DNA of 64,000 bases, taken from NCBI GenBank assembly GCA_910577015.1, contig CAJTKU010000001.1, positions 372,001 through 436,000 of the forward strand. Reading direction: 5' to 3'. The DNA comes from an uncultured Lachnospiraceae bacterium. GTDB taxonomy: Bacteria; Bacillota; Clostridia; Lachnospirales; Lachnospiraceae. The translations under genes and the position numbers were made by a program. How positions within the stretch are numbered: the stretch's first letter is position 1; every line of letters begins with the position of its first letter. The notes beneath the pieces were generated by a model. It did not search any database and was not told where the DNA came from. It saw only the letters and a program-made list of their open reading frames with translations. This document shows positions 41,758 through 49,878 of this stretch, one piece after another.

Positions 41758-42528
41758 CTATAAACGGACATCCACATGGGTATAAACTGCTGTCTGTGAC
41801 CCTATGCCAGATACACCGTCCTGTACTTTTTCTTCGTTTGTACCACTTTCCGCTGCCTTTTCGGCTGTGTTTTCTGCCTGGCCTGTTTTTTCTTCTTTTG
41901 CCCCGGCAGTCTTATTGTCACCACGCTCTGCCACTGCAGCTTCTTCTAAAGCCTTATTTGCCTCTGCCAACGTATTCATCTGCGATGCAGCCGCCGCCTG
42001 TGCTTTCTGTGTCACATCTGCAAGCTCCTCTTTCTTCTTTGTTACATCAGAGTCATGACTATTTTTAATTTCGGATTCCAATACGCCTGCTCTGCCCTCC
42101 ATGCCGGTTGCCACGCTGCCCTGCACCTTTGCCTGCTTGATGGATGTGTCCGCAGAAATTATTGCCGTCATGCTTGCTTGGGAAAGTCCGGAAGTGTTAC
42201 CGCCTGACTTGCCTCCCTTTGTTCCGCCCAGCATATCATCCATAGATGTTCCCTTTGCCTGTTTTTCGGGGCCGCCCATAGCGGCTCTGCGCTGCTCTGC
42301 CTGATGCTGCCTTAACTGCATATTCAGGTCACTAATCTGCTGCTGTATCTCCTGTCTTTTTTTCATCTTCTCCTCTAATGTCATATCCTCATTGGAAGAA
42401 AGCTCCTGTAACTGCTTCTGTGCGTTAGCAATCTGGTTCCGGATGTTTCGGCTGTAAGAATCCGTTACCTGATTCATTCCCACCTGCCCCATCTGTGTGT
42501 TTACTCCATTGGTACCGTTAATTTTCAT
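41758..42528 (-). CDS. FlxA-like protein (first gene of operon)
   Basis: 256 residues from ATG 42528 (GAGGACA upstream). The region QIANAQKQLQELSSNEDMT to QQQISDLNMQLRQHQAEQR (about 32-85) is the coiled-coil FlxA-like domain. A low-complexity Gly/Ser part, a second helical stretch (about 130-200) and an Ala/Glu-rich tail follow. E. coli FlxA belongs to the flagellar regulon, and its role is unknown. This operon has no flagellar genes nearby and is preceded by a LytTR operator instead. Confidence 0.75.
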   Translation of the reverse strand: MKINGTNGVNTQMGQVGMNQVTDSYSRNIRNQIANAQKQLQELSSNEDMTLEEKMKKRQEIQQQISDLNMQLRQHQAEQRRAAMGGPEKQAKGTSMDDMLGGTKGGKSGGNTSGLSQASMTAIISADTSIKQAKVQGSVATGMEGRAGVLESEIKNSHDSDVTKKKEELADVTQKAQAAAASQMNTLAEANKALEEAAVAERGDNKTAGAKEEKTGQAENTAEKAAESGTNEEKVQDGVSGIGSQTAVYTHVDVRL

Positions 42529-42593
42529 AGTAGTGTCCTCCTTGAAAAAAATTGAAATCCGTTTCACATACGAGAGAATCCTAATCTCTATCA

Positions 42594-42660
42594 ATTTTAT
42601 CGGGATATCATTTGTACGGATAAAGCGCCATGTTGTGAACCGCCCTCATTCTGTTGTAAA
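42594..42660 (-). promoter_or_regulatory. FlxA-operon promoter with LytTR-type operator
   Basis: Minus-strand half-sites TTTACAACA (42652-42660) and TTCACAACA (42631-42639) are 21 bp apart. The next element is TAAAAT (42594-42599), 31 bp on. Even the 10-bp spacer (GAATGAGGGC) is close to that of the adjacent LytTR operon (AAATAAGGGC). The operator touches the kinase stop codon at 42665, so the operon has its own switch although it lies downstream of the kinase gene. Confidence 0.72.
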
Positions 42661-42664
42661 CCGC

Positions 42665-44005
42665 TTACGCAATCTGAAGCATAATCCCTACCGTAACCTC
42701 ATTCCTATTTTGCTCAAATGAAAGGTCCCCCATATACTTTTTAGCCACCCTGAGCATATTCTTTAAACCGATTCCATGCCCGCCTTTTTTTGTCGTGTAC
42801 GGCAGTCCGTCTGCCGGATTGATGTGAAGTTTACCCTCAAAGCTGTTGCTGATAATCAGCATAAAAATACTGTTCTTGCGGAATGCCTGAATCCTTATAT
42901 ACGGCTTTTTCCCATTTACCGACTCCATGCAGTTATTCAGCGCATTATACAAAATCACGCTGACATCAAAGGCATCCAGTTTTGTGTTTTCCGGATAACG
43001 GAAGTCGCTTTCAAATCGGATTCCAAGCATCTGGGCTTCTTTTTTCTTTTCTAAAATAATCATATCCGTAACCGGATTCCCTGTCCGAATCTCAGGTGTA
43101 AGTTCCTGCCATTCTTTTTTCAGCCTCTCAAGATATTCCGAAGCCTCGGCGGTGTTTTCCGTTCCCATCAGACGCTCTATCATCTGGATATGGTTTCCCA
43201 TGTCATGGCGCAGGGAACGGATATCTCCATACAGCTTTTCAACCCCCTCGATATGCGTTTTTATATTATTTATCTGGCTTTCCAAAAGTTCATGTCCAGA
43301 CTGTTCTTCCTGTGAAGTTTTCCATTGCTGAAAGATAATAATTACCACAAGAATTGCCATTACGGATATCAAATAGTATAAAAAACAAAGTACATCGTAA
43401 AATCCCGTCATTTCGGCTTTAACCTGATAAAAATGGAAGATTGCATAACCGGCTACCCCTGACAGGGACGGTACGGTCAGCATCACAAGTTCCCTTCTTT
43501 CCATATATCTGCCCTTACTTTCATATGCCCTGTTGACTGCCCGGACAGATAATAGCAGAAGCAGAAAACTAAACAGTATGCCTAGAATCCTTACTGCCAC
43601 ATATAATCCGTATTGCAGCCAAACCCTCGCCGTTATCTCGGGGTTTAAAAGAACAATATCAAAAAAACGGTCTATGATTCCTGCCATGGAAGCGGACAGC
43701 CAGCGCAGTGAAAAGAAAGTAACAGACAAGAATATCTTTTGGTTGATATTACGCCTGTCCTCTGCACACATCACGGCAAATGCCGCTAATGTACCGATGA
43801 AATACGCAAGGATATTGTCTATCCGGGGCGGCATGATGTATAAAACCGTCATTACCACACCATACACCGCACCTGCCTTAACCGCTTTGCTCCTGCCCAG
43901 CATATAAGGCGATACAAAAATCCCAAGACATATGCCTGCAGCAACAAGCTGCACAATAATTGATACATAAGACGTAATATTCCAACATAATTCTACCGGG
44001 CTCAC
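42665..44005 (-). CDS. GHKL-family sensor histidine kinase (AgrC/LytS-like)
   Basis: 446 residues. About six or seven membrane helices (residues 10-230) are followed by a coiled linker and a cytoplasmic kinase. The phospho-acceptor is in IRSLRHDMGNHIQM (His about 268), the ATPase has YNALNNCMESV and the GHGIGLKNML box. The plan is that of peptide-pheromone or membrane-stress sensors. No pheromone gene (agrD-like) or processing peptidase is next to it. It overlaps the regulator by 4 bp. Confidence 0.93.
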   Translation of the reverse strand: MSPVELCWNITSYVSIIVQLVAAGICLGIFVSPYMLGRSKAVKAGAVYGVVMTVLYIMPPRIDNILAYFIGTLAAFAVMCAEDRRNINQKIFLSVTFFSLRWLSASMAGIIDRFFDIVLLNPEITARVWLQYGLYVAVRILGILFSFLLLLLSVRAVNRAYESKGRYMERRELVMLTVPSLSGVAGYAIFHFYQVKAEMTGFYDVLCFLYYLISVMAILVVIIIFQQWKTSQEEQSGHELLESQINNIKTHIEGVEKLYGDIRSLRHDMGNHIQMIERLMGTENTAEASEYLERLKKEWQELTPEIRTGNPVTDMIILEKKKEAQMLGIRFESDFRYPENTKLDAFDVSVILYNALNNCMESVNGKKPYIRIQAFRKNSIFMLIISNSFEGKLHINPADGLPYTTKKGGHGIGLKNMLRVAKKYMGDLSFEQNRNEVTVGIMLQIA

Positions 44006-44775
44006 CTAATCTCCCTTCCTTTCCTCTGGTTATATTTCAGATACTGTTTCACAAATTTCGGGTAATTCTGCTTTGCAATCAACGCTGTCCCGTTTTCCAT
44101 GACAACAGACACAGCATCATACCTCAGCACATACTTAAAATGAACCAGATATGACCTGTGCGGTCTGAAAAAATCCTCGCCGACTTTTTTCTCTAAATCG
44201 GACAGTTTTCCATAATATTCCGCATCACCGTTTATAGTATGAATGATGACTTTACGATTGAACACTTCCGCATAAATAATTTCTTTCAGCAGTATTTTCG
44301 TATGGATGCCTCCTGCCTGTATCATCATATATTCTTCATCAGGCTTTCTGCTTTCCCTCTTTCTGCTCTCGATTTCCTGTACTGCGTTTCCAAAAACCTC
44401 AGAAAATTTATCATCTGACAAAGGTTTTACTAAATAATGAAATGCACCTACATCAAATGCCTGAAACACATATTCTGGGTCCGCTGTAACAAATATAATG
44501 ATTGCATCCCTCCGCTGTCTGCGGAAAAGCCTTGCTGTTTCCATGCCATCCATCTCCGGCATCTGTATATCCAGAAATAAAATATCTGCGTTAATATTGC
44601 ATTTCAGCAGCTCCCTGCCGGAAGAAAACCGTTCCGTCACAGCAGAAGGGAGTATTTTCCTTACTTTTTTCTCCAGCAGGTCAAGCATAAATGCCTCGTC
44701 ATCACAAATTGCCACGCAGACAGCATCTTTTGCGGTCTGTGCGCCGGTATCTGCCCGGCCAATAAAGTCCCCCAT
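44002..44775 (-). CDS. LytTR-family response regulator (paralogue of 440-1162)
   Basis: 257 residues with a 17-residue N-terminal extension before VCVAICDDEAFM. Phospho-Asp in ILFLDIQMPEMDG, Thr in FVTADPEY and Lys in YLVKPLSD. The LytTR domain (about 150-250) has IIYAEVFNRKVIIHT and FFRPHRSYLVHF. It is strongly alike to the regulator at 440-1162 in both domains. The ribosome site AAAGGAGATG is clear. The promoter carries the same direct-repeat operator as the FlxA-like operon, which points to that operon as a target. Confidence 0.95.
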   Translation of the reverse strand: MGDFIGRADTGAQTAKDAVCVAICDDEAFMLDLLEKKVRKILPSAVTERFSSGRELLKCNINADILFLDIQMPEMDGMETARLFRRQRRDAIIIFVTADPEYVFQAFDVGAFHYLVKPLSDDKFSEVFGNAVQEIESRKRESRKPDEEYMMIQAGGIHTKILLKEIIYAEVFNRKVIIHTINGDAEYYGKLSDLEKKVGEDFFRPHRSYLVHFKYVLRYDAVSVVMENGTALIAKQNYPKFVKQYLKYNQRKGREIR

Positions 44776-44843
44776 AGTTTCTCATCTCCTTTATGCAATT
44801 TTTTTGCAATCCATGCCATATGGCAAAAAGCAACATTTCTTAT

Positions 44844-44909
44844 ATTATATCGTAAAAATAGTTTTTGCCTGATATGATAAGTTGTAAACAGCCCTTATTT
44901 TGTTGTGAA
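44844..44909 (-). promoter_or_regulatory. LytTR operon promoter with direct-repeat operator
   Basis: Minus-strand half-sites TTCACAACA (44901-44909) and TTTACAACT (44880-44888) are 21 bp apart, followed 30 bp later by TATAAT (44844-44849). The arrangement is typical for activation by LytTR regulators just upstream of -35. Confidence 0.7.
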
Positions 44910-44960
44910 AAATATTCTTCTCAGCGCTCCTTTTTATCCGCTGGTAAGGCACAAACGCAA

Positions 44961-44994
44961 ACCGCCGCATATGGCGTTTTGCCATAGCGGCGGT
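44961..44994 (-). terminator. Stable hairpin after the lipoprotein gene
   Basis: ACCGCCGC and ATGGC pair with GCCAT and GCGGCGGT with one offset base. On the minus strand it is followed by TTTGCGTTTG. It is a likely terminator for the XRE-lipoprotein operon, with a broken T run. Confidence 0.6.
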
Positions 44995-45022
44995 CTTTGC
45001 TTTGCTTATCAACTTGCGCTTA

Positions 45023-45514
45023 TTATTTTTCAATCTCTGCCAAGGACAGAATAAATTCCTTATCTTCATCTGATACAGTAGTATAAAATGTCAAAAATTC
45101 TTCGGCTACATATCCTCCTTTTATTGTTTCCGGGGCAATCTGTTCTTTTATAATATTTGAATCTTCATATACCGTCAACTCCATCAATTTTTCCGGGTTT
45201 CCGTCATTATAGGCTGCCACTGGTGCCTTGTAAGTAATAATCGTGTATAATACTTTAAGATTTCCGGTATTACGCTCCAGTATGTCCATCTCCGCATCCG
45301 TATCAGATGAAATATCTGTATAGTCCAAGCCGCTAAACCAAAGCAGGGTATCCTCATCCGTAACAATACCCAGCAGATTTCCGTCCGCTGAATAAACTTC
45401 CACCTGCGAAAGCCGCTGTACATCTCCCCCTCCCGCATTCCTGCCTGCTCCGCATCCGGCCAGACTTATGGCGGACAGAATAACTGCCAGTAAACAATTC
45501 AATACCTTCTTCAT
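45023..45514 (-). CDS. Small lipoprotein, unknown function
   Basis: 163 residues. A lipoprotein signal peptide MKKVLNCLLAVILSAISLAGC has the lipobox LAGC (Cys 21). The mature part is a compact acidic domain with VEVYSADGNLLGIVTDED. It overlaps the XRE regulator gene by 4 bp, so the two are one operon. I do not recognise the fold. It may be an extracytoplasmic partner of the membrane-bound regulator. Confidence 0.85.
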   Translation of the reverse strand: MKKVLNCLLAVILSAISLAGCGAGRNAGGGDVQRLSQVEVYSADGNLLGIVTDEDTLLWFSGLDYTDISSDTDAEMDILERNTGNLKVLYTIITYKAPVAAYNDGNPEKLMELTVYEDSNIIKEQIAPETIKGGYVAEEFLTFYTTVSDEDKEFILSLAEIEK

Positions 45515-46410
45515 TTAGATTCTTTCCTTTCTATTAACAATTTACAGACTGTCACAAGCAACACACAAAACAGGAAAATGACCGGGAAAACCGGGCTCCA
45601 AGCACCTGTGGCAATACCTATCAATACCGCAAGTACCGTTGCAGGCAGGGCAATATATACCCATGTAAATTTCCCACGCGAATTTTTCTTCGCAATATAA
45701 TCCGCATTCCGGGTAATTATGTTTTCGGCATGGATTGCTATTCCCGCTATAATCAGGAGCATGACCGATGCGGCATCTATCAGCCAGTCCAGTGCGTTGC
45801 ATACTTCACTGCCGACAACATCTTTTACCATATACAGAAACTCTGAGCCAAAAAGGAACATTATCACTCCAAAAATAATCATGCCAACATATCTTTTCCT
45901 GTTTCGGTTACTTTCCTCACGAAAGGATTTTATCACCGTTTCGTCAAACAGCAAGGTATTTGAACTGATTTCTTTGTAACGCCTCGGTTGAAAAAAAGTC
46001 CATACCAAAACAGCTATGCCAATTGCCATTGTCCCCCAATACAACGGGCGCAGCAACTGCATGTATCTGGAAAAACATCCAAAAATATCTGAGCTGATGA
46101 CCAGACCAACTCCAATAGCAATGTTTTTTGCCAAATGCCTCTTATAGGAAAGGAACCCGTCAATCGTCTCCCGGCTTACATAATACCCATTTTCTTTATT
46201 ATTCTCATCCGGCCCTTCACTTTTTAGCAGATTATCCAGTGTCACACCAAACATATTGCTGATTTGCAATAATTTATCGATTTCTGGTATCCCCCTGTCA
46301 CTTTCCCATTTACTTACAGCTTGGCGTGACACCTCTAACATTCCTGCCAGTTCCTCCTGAGAATAGCCTTTCTCTTTGCGGAGCCCTTTCAGTTTTTCTC
46401 CAAAAGTCAT
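45511..46410 (-). CDS. XRE-type regulator with C-terminal membrane domain
   Basis: 299 residues from ATG 46410; GAGAGG is 9 bases upstream. The HTH (1-60) is MTFGEKLKGLRKEKGYSQ with VSRQAVSKWESDRGIPE. The remaining part has about six membrane helices (about 100-295). Such one-component membrane regulators occur in Firmicutes, often next to the genes they control. The overlapping lipoprotein gene is the likely co-acting partner. Signal unknown. Confidence 0.9.
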   Translation of the reverse strand: MTFGEKLKGLRKEKGYSQEELAGMLEVSRQAVSKWESDRGIPEIDKLLQISNMFGVTLDNLLKSEGPDENNKENGYYVSRETIDGFLSYKRHLAKNIAIGVGLVISSDIFGCFSRYMQLLRPLYWGTMAIGIAVLVWTFFQPRRYKEISSNTLLFDETVIKSFREESNRNRKRYVGMIIFGVIMFLFGSEFLYMVKDVVGSEVCNALDWLIDAASVMLLIIAGIAIHAENIITRNADYIAKKNSRGKFTWVYIALPATVLAVLIGIATGAWSPVFPVIFLFCVLLVTVCKLLIERKESK

Positions 46411-46566
46411 CTTAAACAACCTCTCTTTCTGTTTTTCTGTCTGAATTATAGAATCAAAGTTGTATAAATGCCACCATCTTAGCGTATCATTCTGTCAAAT
46501 CAGCGTGTCATCCTCTGTTTTTATGCTCTAATTCCATTTTCTGGCAGGACTTTGGGTATCAAACCA

Positions 46567-46842
46567 TCATTCCATCTCCCTGAACGTGCCGACCATTCCC
46601 CCGCCAAACCTCCACTGGTGATGCATATAGGACTTCAGGTTTTCCGTGCTTTGCCTGTATGCTTCCCGGACTGTTTCCGGGTTATCGAAATGCTCCGCTA
46701 CTGTGCTGGCGGCGCAGTACCCGCTCTCCATCCCGGCAGATATACCCTCGCACATCGGGTTTAAGAACCCGGCGACTTCACCCGCAAAAAGGATGCGCCC
46801 CACGCCGTAGTCCACACGGCATCCCGGACGGATATGCGGCAT
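46567..46842 (-). pseudogene. C-terminal remnant of a geranylgeranyl-reductase-like FAD oxidoreductase
   Basis: About 91 residues with the FAD-binding C-terminal landmark GRILFAGEVAGFLNPMCEG and GMESGYCAA. Complete family members are about 350-400 residues and need an N-terminal GxGxxG FAD fold that is absent here. The sequence just upstream changes frame and reads nothing related. No ribosome site precedes the first Met. It is a decayed gene end inside the accessory region. Confidence 0.7.
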
Positions 46843-46909
46843 CAGCCCTCTCTTGCTCCTGGTTCATACAGCAGATTTATCCTTAAGAAGGAAGTAATGT
46901 CTTTCATGC

Positions 46910-47485
46910 TTAATTGCTATAATTTACATCATATTTTGAAATAAAACCCTCCTGCTCCTTTGGAATCTCATTTTCAATATAGTCCATATACATCTCCTTC
47001 AGACCTTCGTCTGTATACTCTATATCACCAGAAAATTCTTCTAAAATCAGTTCTCCGTCTGGCTGCCCATATGCCATAAATATATATGTTTTTCCTTCTT
47101 GCGGAATATCCCTTGTATTCTCAATATGGTCAGACCGTGGATATAATAAAGTACCATCTTTTAAATATCCTCCATGCCGATAGCATTCTATATTCTTTGT
47201 TAGTTCGCCTTTTAAATTCTCTTCAACCGTAATTGCATATCGGCTGTAAGCATCCATGCTGTTTGAGGTATTGTAATCTACCACATTGTCAAGAACTTCA
47301 TCGACTATTCCGATAAAAATGTAATCTACTTGCCCCACCGTTTCGTACATATTTGTTTCGTCGTATACCATCGTGAGGTGATAATATTCCACTTCTCCAT
47401 TCCACTCTATAACTTTTTGGTCAGAACAAGCTGATAAAAAAAGAATACAGATAAGCATAAGTGCAATATTTATTTTGGTTTTCAT
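46910..47485 (-). CDS. Lipoprotein, unknown function
   Basis: 191 residues from ATG 47485 (GGAGGGAAAG upstream). The signal peptide MKTKINIALMLICILFLSAC has lipobox LSAC. The mature part is acidic with a pattern like small extracytoplasmic sensor or immunity lipoproteins (VDYIFIGIVDEVL, YRHGGYLKDGTLLYPR, GKTYIFMAYG). It stands alone on the minus strand. The family is not recognised. Confidence 0.8.
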   Translation of the reverse strand: MKTKINIALMLICILFLSACSDQKVIEWNGEVEYYHLTMVYDETNMYETVGQVDYIFIGIVDEVLDNVVDYNTSNSMDAYSRYAITVEENLKGELTKNIECYRHGGYLKDGTLLYPRSDHIENTRDIPQEGKTYIFMAYGQPDGELILEEFSGDIEYTDEGLKEMYMDYIENEIPKEQEGFISKYDVNYSN

Positions 47486-47630
47486 ACTTTCCCTCCGTAT
47501 GCAATGCAAAACATCGTACCGTACCCATTGCATGAAACTCCCATAAATTGCACGAACCGACTATAAGCACATGGCAACAAAAACTACCGTGTAAGCTATA
47601 AAAATTGTTGTTAAATCCTAAGACATGATA

Positions 47631-47656
47631 AAAAGGACTGCCGAAACAGCCCTTTT
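47631..47656 (-). terminator. Rho-independent terminator
   Basis: AAAAGG(A)CTG and CAG(C)CCTTTT form a stem around CCGAAA. On the minus strand it ends TCCTTTTTATC and would stop transcripts coming from the kinase-like cassette upstream. Confidence 0.6.
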
Positions 47657-47708
47657 CTTGCATTGTCACTTATCCATTAAGTTTTTTACCGCTTTACTCA
47701 TATACAAA

Positions 47709-47815
47709 CACGGAAACTCTGTATATTATCACGGAAACCCTTATATTATCACGAAAACTCCCATCCTGTTTCCGTGATAATACAGGCAGTTTCCGTGATA
47801 ATAACCGACTTTTGC
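47709..47815. repeat. Array of TATCACGGAAA repeats (right-hand array of the low-G+C cassette)
   Basis: Two direct copies of TATTATCACGRAAAMYC (near 47724 and 47744) are followed by two inverted copies TTTCCGTGATAATA (near 47769 and 47790), with a 20-21 bp period. A degenerate copy lies at 47709. The array ends with ACCGACTTTTGC (47804-47815), whose reverse complement occurs in the array at 51460. The spacing fits protein binding sites on one face of DNA. The rest of 47486-47921 shows no convincing gene. Confidence 0.75.
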
Positions 47816-47921
47816 CTACGAGTATATACTATCAGGCAAAAGAACCTCATAACAAAAGTTCGCACCCTCGTTAATGTAAAAATGCTCTTAAAAGCACACA
47901 GAAATAATGCAACTTGGGAAT

Positions 47922-48122
47922 CTATGTAGCGCCGAAAGTGCCGATGGGCTTTGTGGGCTTTCTGTGTACGTATCTGCCGGGGAAGGAGACACTGTTAAGA
48001 ACCAAAGTTATCACTCCTAAAATGAAATAAACTTCCAAATGATATTTGTCTCTTATTTTAAGAACATTCATATGCTTTCTAATCTTTCTGTATGGAATGA
48101 ATCTCTTAAAACGAGAATTCAT
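47922..48122 (-). CDS. Doubtful 66-residue ORF
   Basis: Starts MNSRFKRFIPYRKIRKHMNV with one hydrophobic stretch (EVYFILGVITLVLNSVSF) and ends RKPTKPIGTFGAT. It lies 10 bp after the dTMP-kinase-like gene on the same strand. The ribosome site is weak (AAAAGAGG is near the right place). It may be a real small membrane protein or chance. Confidence 0.25.
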   Translation of the reverse strand: MNSRFKRFIPYRKIRKHMNVLKIRDKYHLEVYFILGVITLVLNSVSFPGRYVHRKPTKPIGTFGAT

Positions 48123-48132
48123 CTTACCTCTT

Positions 48133-48723
48133 TTAAATATACTTCTTTATAACATTATATGCCTCTGTTATGGTATTATCTATAGAAACTTCTGTTGAAA
48201 TTTTATATACTTTAACATCTCTTTTTACTATATATTCTACACTTTCATCTATAATTTGTTGTTCAAACCCTACTTTCTCTCTTTCATAACGCGTCAAATT
48301 ATTACGTTGCATTAATCGTTTATGTACTACTGACGGAGATGCATAAAGTAAAATCACCACATCAGGATAAATTAATCCATCATAAAGTTTTTCTGTATAC
48401 TCATAAGATATACTATCCATCTTGTTAAATACAAATGCAGATAAAATATTACGATCACAAAGAACAAGTTTTCCATTATATATTTCAGGCATGATAACAT
48501 TTTCAACATGATAAAATCTATCAGCCGCCACAAGACAAGCCAATGGTTTTCCACTAATTTGATCTGCAATTTCACGAGATAATATTCCTATTTTTGAATC
48601 AGAAGGCTCTTTCGTAATAAAAGCATCAATCTTATCTTGTTGCAGTCTGCTATAAACTCCATTTATCACTGTAGATTTTCCAACACCATTTGCTCCTTCA
48701 AATGCAACAAAGACTCCCCTCAT
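48133..48723 (-). CDS. dTMP-kinase-like P-loop kinase
   Basis: 196 residues. P-loop FEGANGVGKST (about 8-18), ITKEPSDS (the TKEP of thymidylate kinases) and DRNILSAFVF where Tmk has DRYxxS. A lid-like RNNLTRYEREK is present. The family phosphorylates dTMP, but cassette-borne relatives may act on other nucleotides or products. It is third in a tight operon with the AlkZ-like and radical SAM genes. The operon is clearly more AT-rich than the flanking genes, a sign of transfer. Confidence 0.8.
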   Translation of the reverse strand: MRGVFVAFEGANGVGKSTVINGVYSRLQQDKIDAFITKEPSDSKIGILSREIADQISGKPLACLVAADRFYHVENVIMPEIYNGKLVLCDRNILSAFVFNKMDSISYEYTEKLYDGLIYPDVVILLYASPSVVHKRLMQRNNLTRYEREKVGFEQQIIDESVEYIVKRDVKVYKISTEVSIDNTITEAYNVIKKYI

Positions 48724-48738
48724 TCTCTGCCTCCAATC

Positions 48739-49878
48739 TTAAAAACAACTATCAAATAATGACATTTGCCGATTTGGGAATAACATCGACTCATAATGTT
48801 CTTTCATCTCTGTAACTTTTTTCTTGATTTGTTGACTAGGATTTGAAAAATAGTGCAAATTTATATGTTTATTCTTTTTATCCCATTCCCAAATTCCTAT
48901 AGCTTTTCCATTATACAAAATACTAGCTCTTACTTCCCCTATTTGATTAAACAAAAGATTATAATTTTTTTCATCTACATACCTATAACGCGACTCATAA
49001 TATCCCTTCAAAGAGGGATCTTCATATGCAAGCAATGTAACCCATTCTGAATCACATGGCTTATATTGCTCCAATCTTTGAAACTCAGATGCTAAGATAT
49101 AGAACTCCGATTCAAATCCTGCAATTTGAAATTCAATAATATTCTTTTTATGTTCATTTAGTACATGCCTAATATTTTTTATACTTAATCCGCTCCACCA
49201 TGAAAGATCTTTGATAGTTGCTGGTCCAAATTTCTTTATATATTCTATAATAAGCAATTCTTGGGCTCTTTCAGCATCATACTGTTCTAAATTTATATCA
49301 GAATAAAATCTTTTTGTTATTGCATATTTTCTTTCCTCACTTTCCCAATTTACAGCAACATTAATATAGCAAAATAATCCTTTTTCCCAAAAATATTTTA
49401 ATATCTTTTTCGCGCATTCCTTTTTTAATTCTATACCCATAAAATCCATTTTTTTGAGAATCATTTCCTCAATTTCATGACTAAATAAAGGTTCATAAAT
49501 AGCCTCAACTAATTCCCCTCTAAGATCCTCTATAAATTCAACTGATATATTATTTCTTTTGAAAAAAAGATTACATTCAGCAAGCCGTAAATTTAATGTA
49601 GCCATATGCAAGATACTTGCCATATCTATAGGAACCATATGTAATGTAGTTCGCATACATCGCATTTTAATAATATTCTTTTCCTCATATAATTGAGATG
49701 TCAGCATTTCTGGCTTATATTCATGCATTCTGGAACACAGAGTAGTATAAGGTGTCATTATTCTTGCTGAATGCAATCCTAAATGGTTTCTTGCAATATC
49801 CACAATATTACTCTCTTGGCTTCCTGGAAGAATATTATGTTTCATCAAAATATATTCATTTATTAAGTTTAAATCCAT
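48739..49878 (-). CDS. Winged-helix HTH_42 protein (AlkZ/YcaQ superfamily)
   Basis: 379 residues. The ATG at 49878 overlaps the radical SAM stop by one base (TAATG). Family marks are HLGLHSARI (33-40), CMRTTLHMVP, and the C-terminal YNGKAIGIWEWDKK. AlkZ and AlkX glycosylases open DNA-crosslink lesions and carry QxQ or QxD at the place of H36-S37-A38 here. The catalytic glutamines are therefore missing and another activity or DNA binding only is possible. Such genes often sit in biosynthetic or self-resistance loci. Low G+C. Confidence 0.8.
   Translation of the reverse strand: MDLNLINEYILMKHNILPGSQESNIVDIARNHLGLHSARIMTPYTTLCSRMHEYKPEMLTSQLYEEKNIIKMRCMRTTLHMVPIDMASILHMATLNLRLAECNLFFKRNNISVEFIEDLRGELVEAIYEPLFSHEIEEMILKKMDFMGIELKKECAKKILKYFWEKGLFCYINVAVNWESEERKYAITKRFYSDINLEQYDAERAQELLIIEYIKKFGPATIKDLSWWSGLSIKNIRHVLNEHKKNIIEFQIAGFESEFYILASEFQRLEQYKPCDSEWVTLLAYEDPSLKGYYESRYRYVDEKNYNLLFNQIGEVRASILYNGKAIGIWEWDKKNKHINLHYFSNPSQQIKKKVTEMKEHYESMLFPNRQMSLFDSCF

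Noticed and set aside
42590..42620. CCCGATAA before the FlxA-like operon as a flagellar sigma-28 -10 box
   Set aside because: No TAAA element lies 15 bp upstream. The same CGATAWAAT pattern at the two LytTR operons shows that it is a normal -10 box placed at a fixed distance from the operator.
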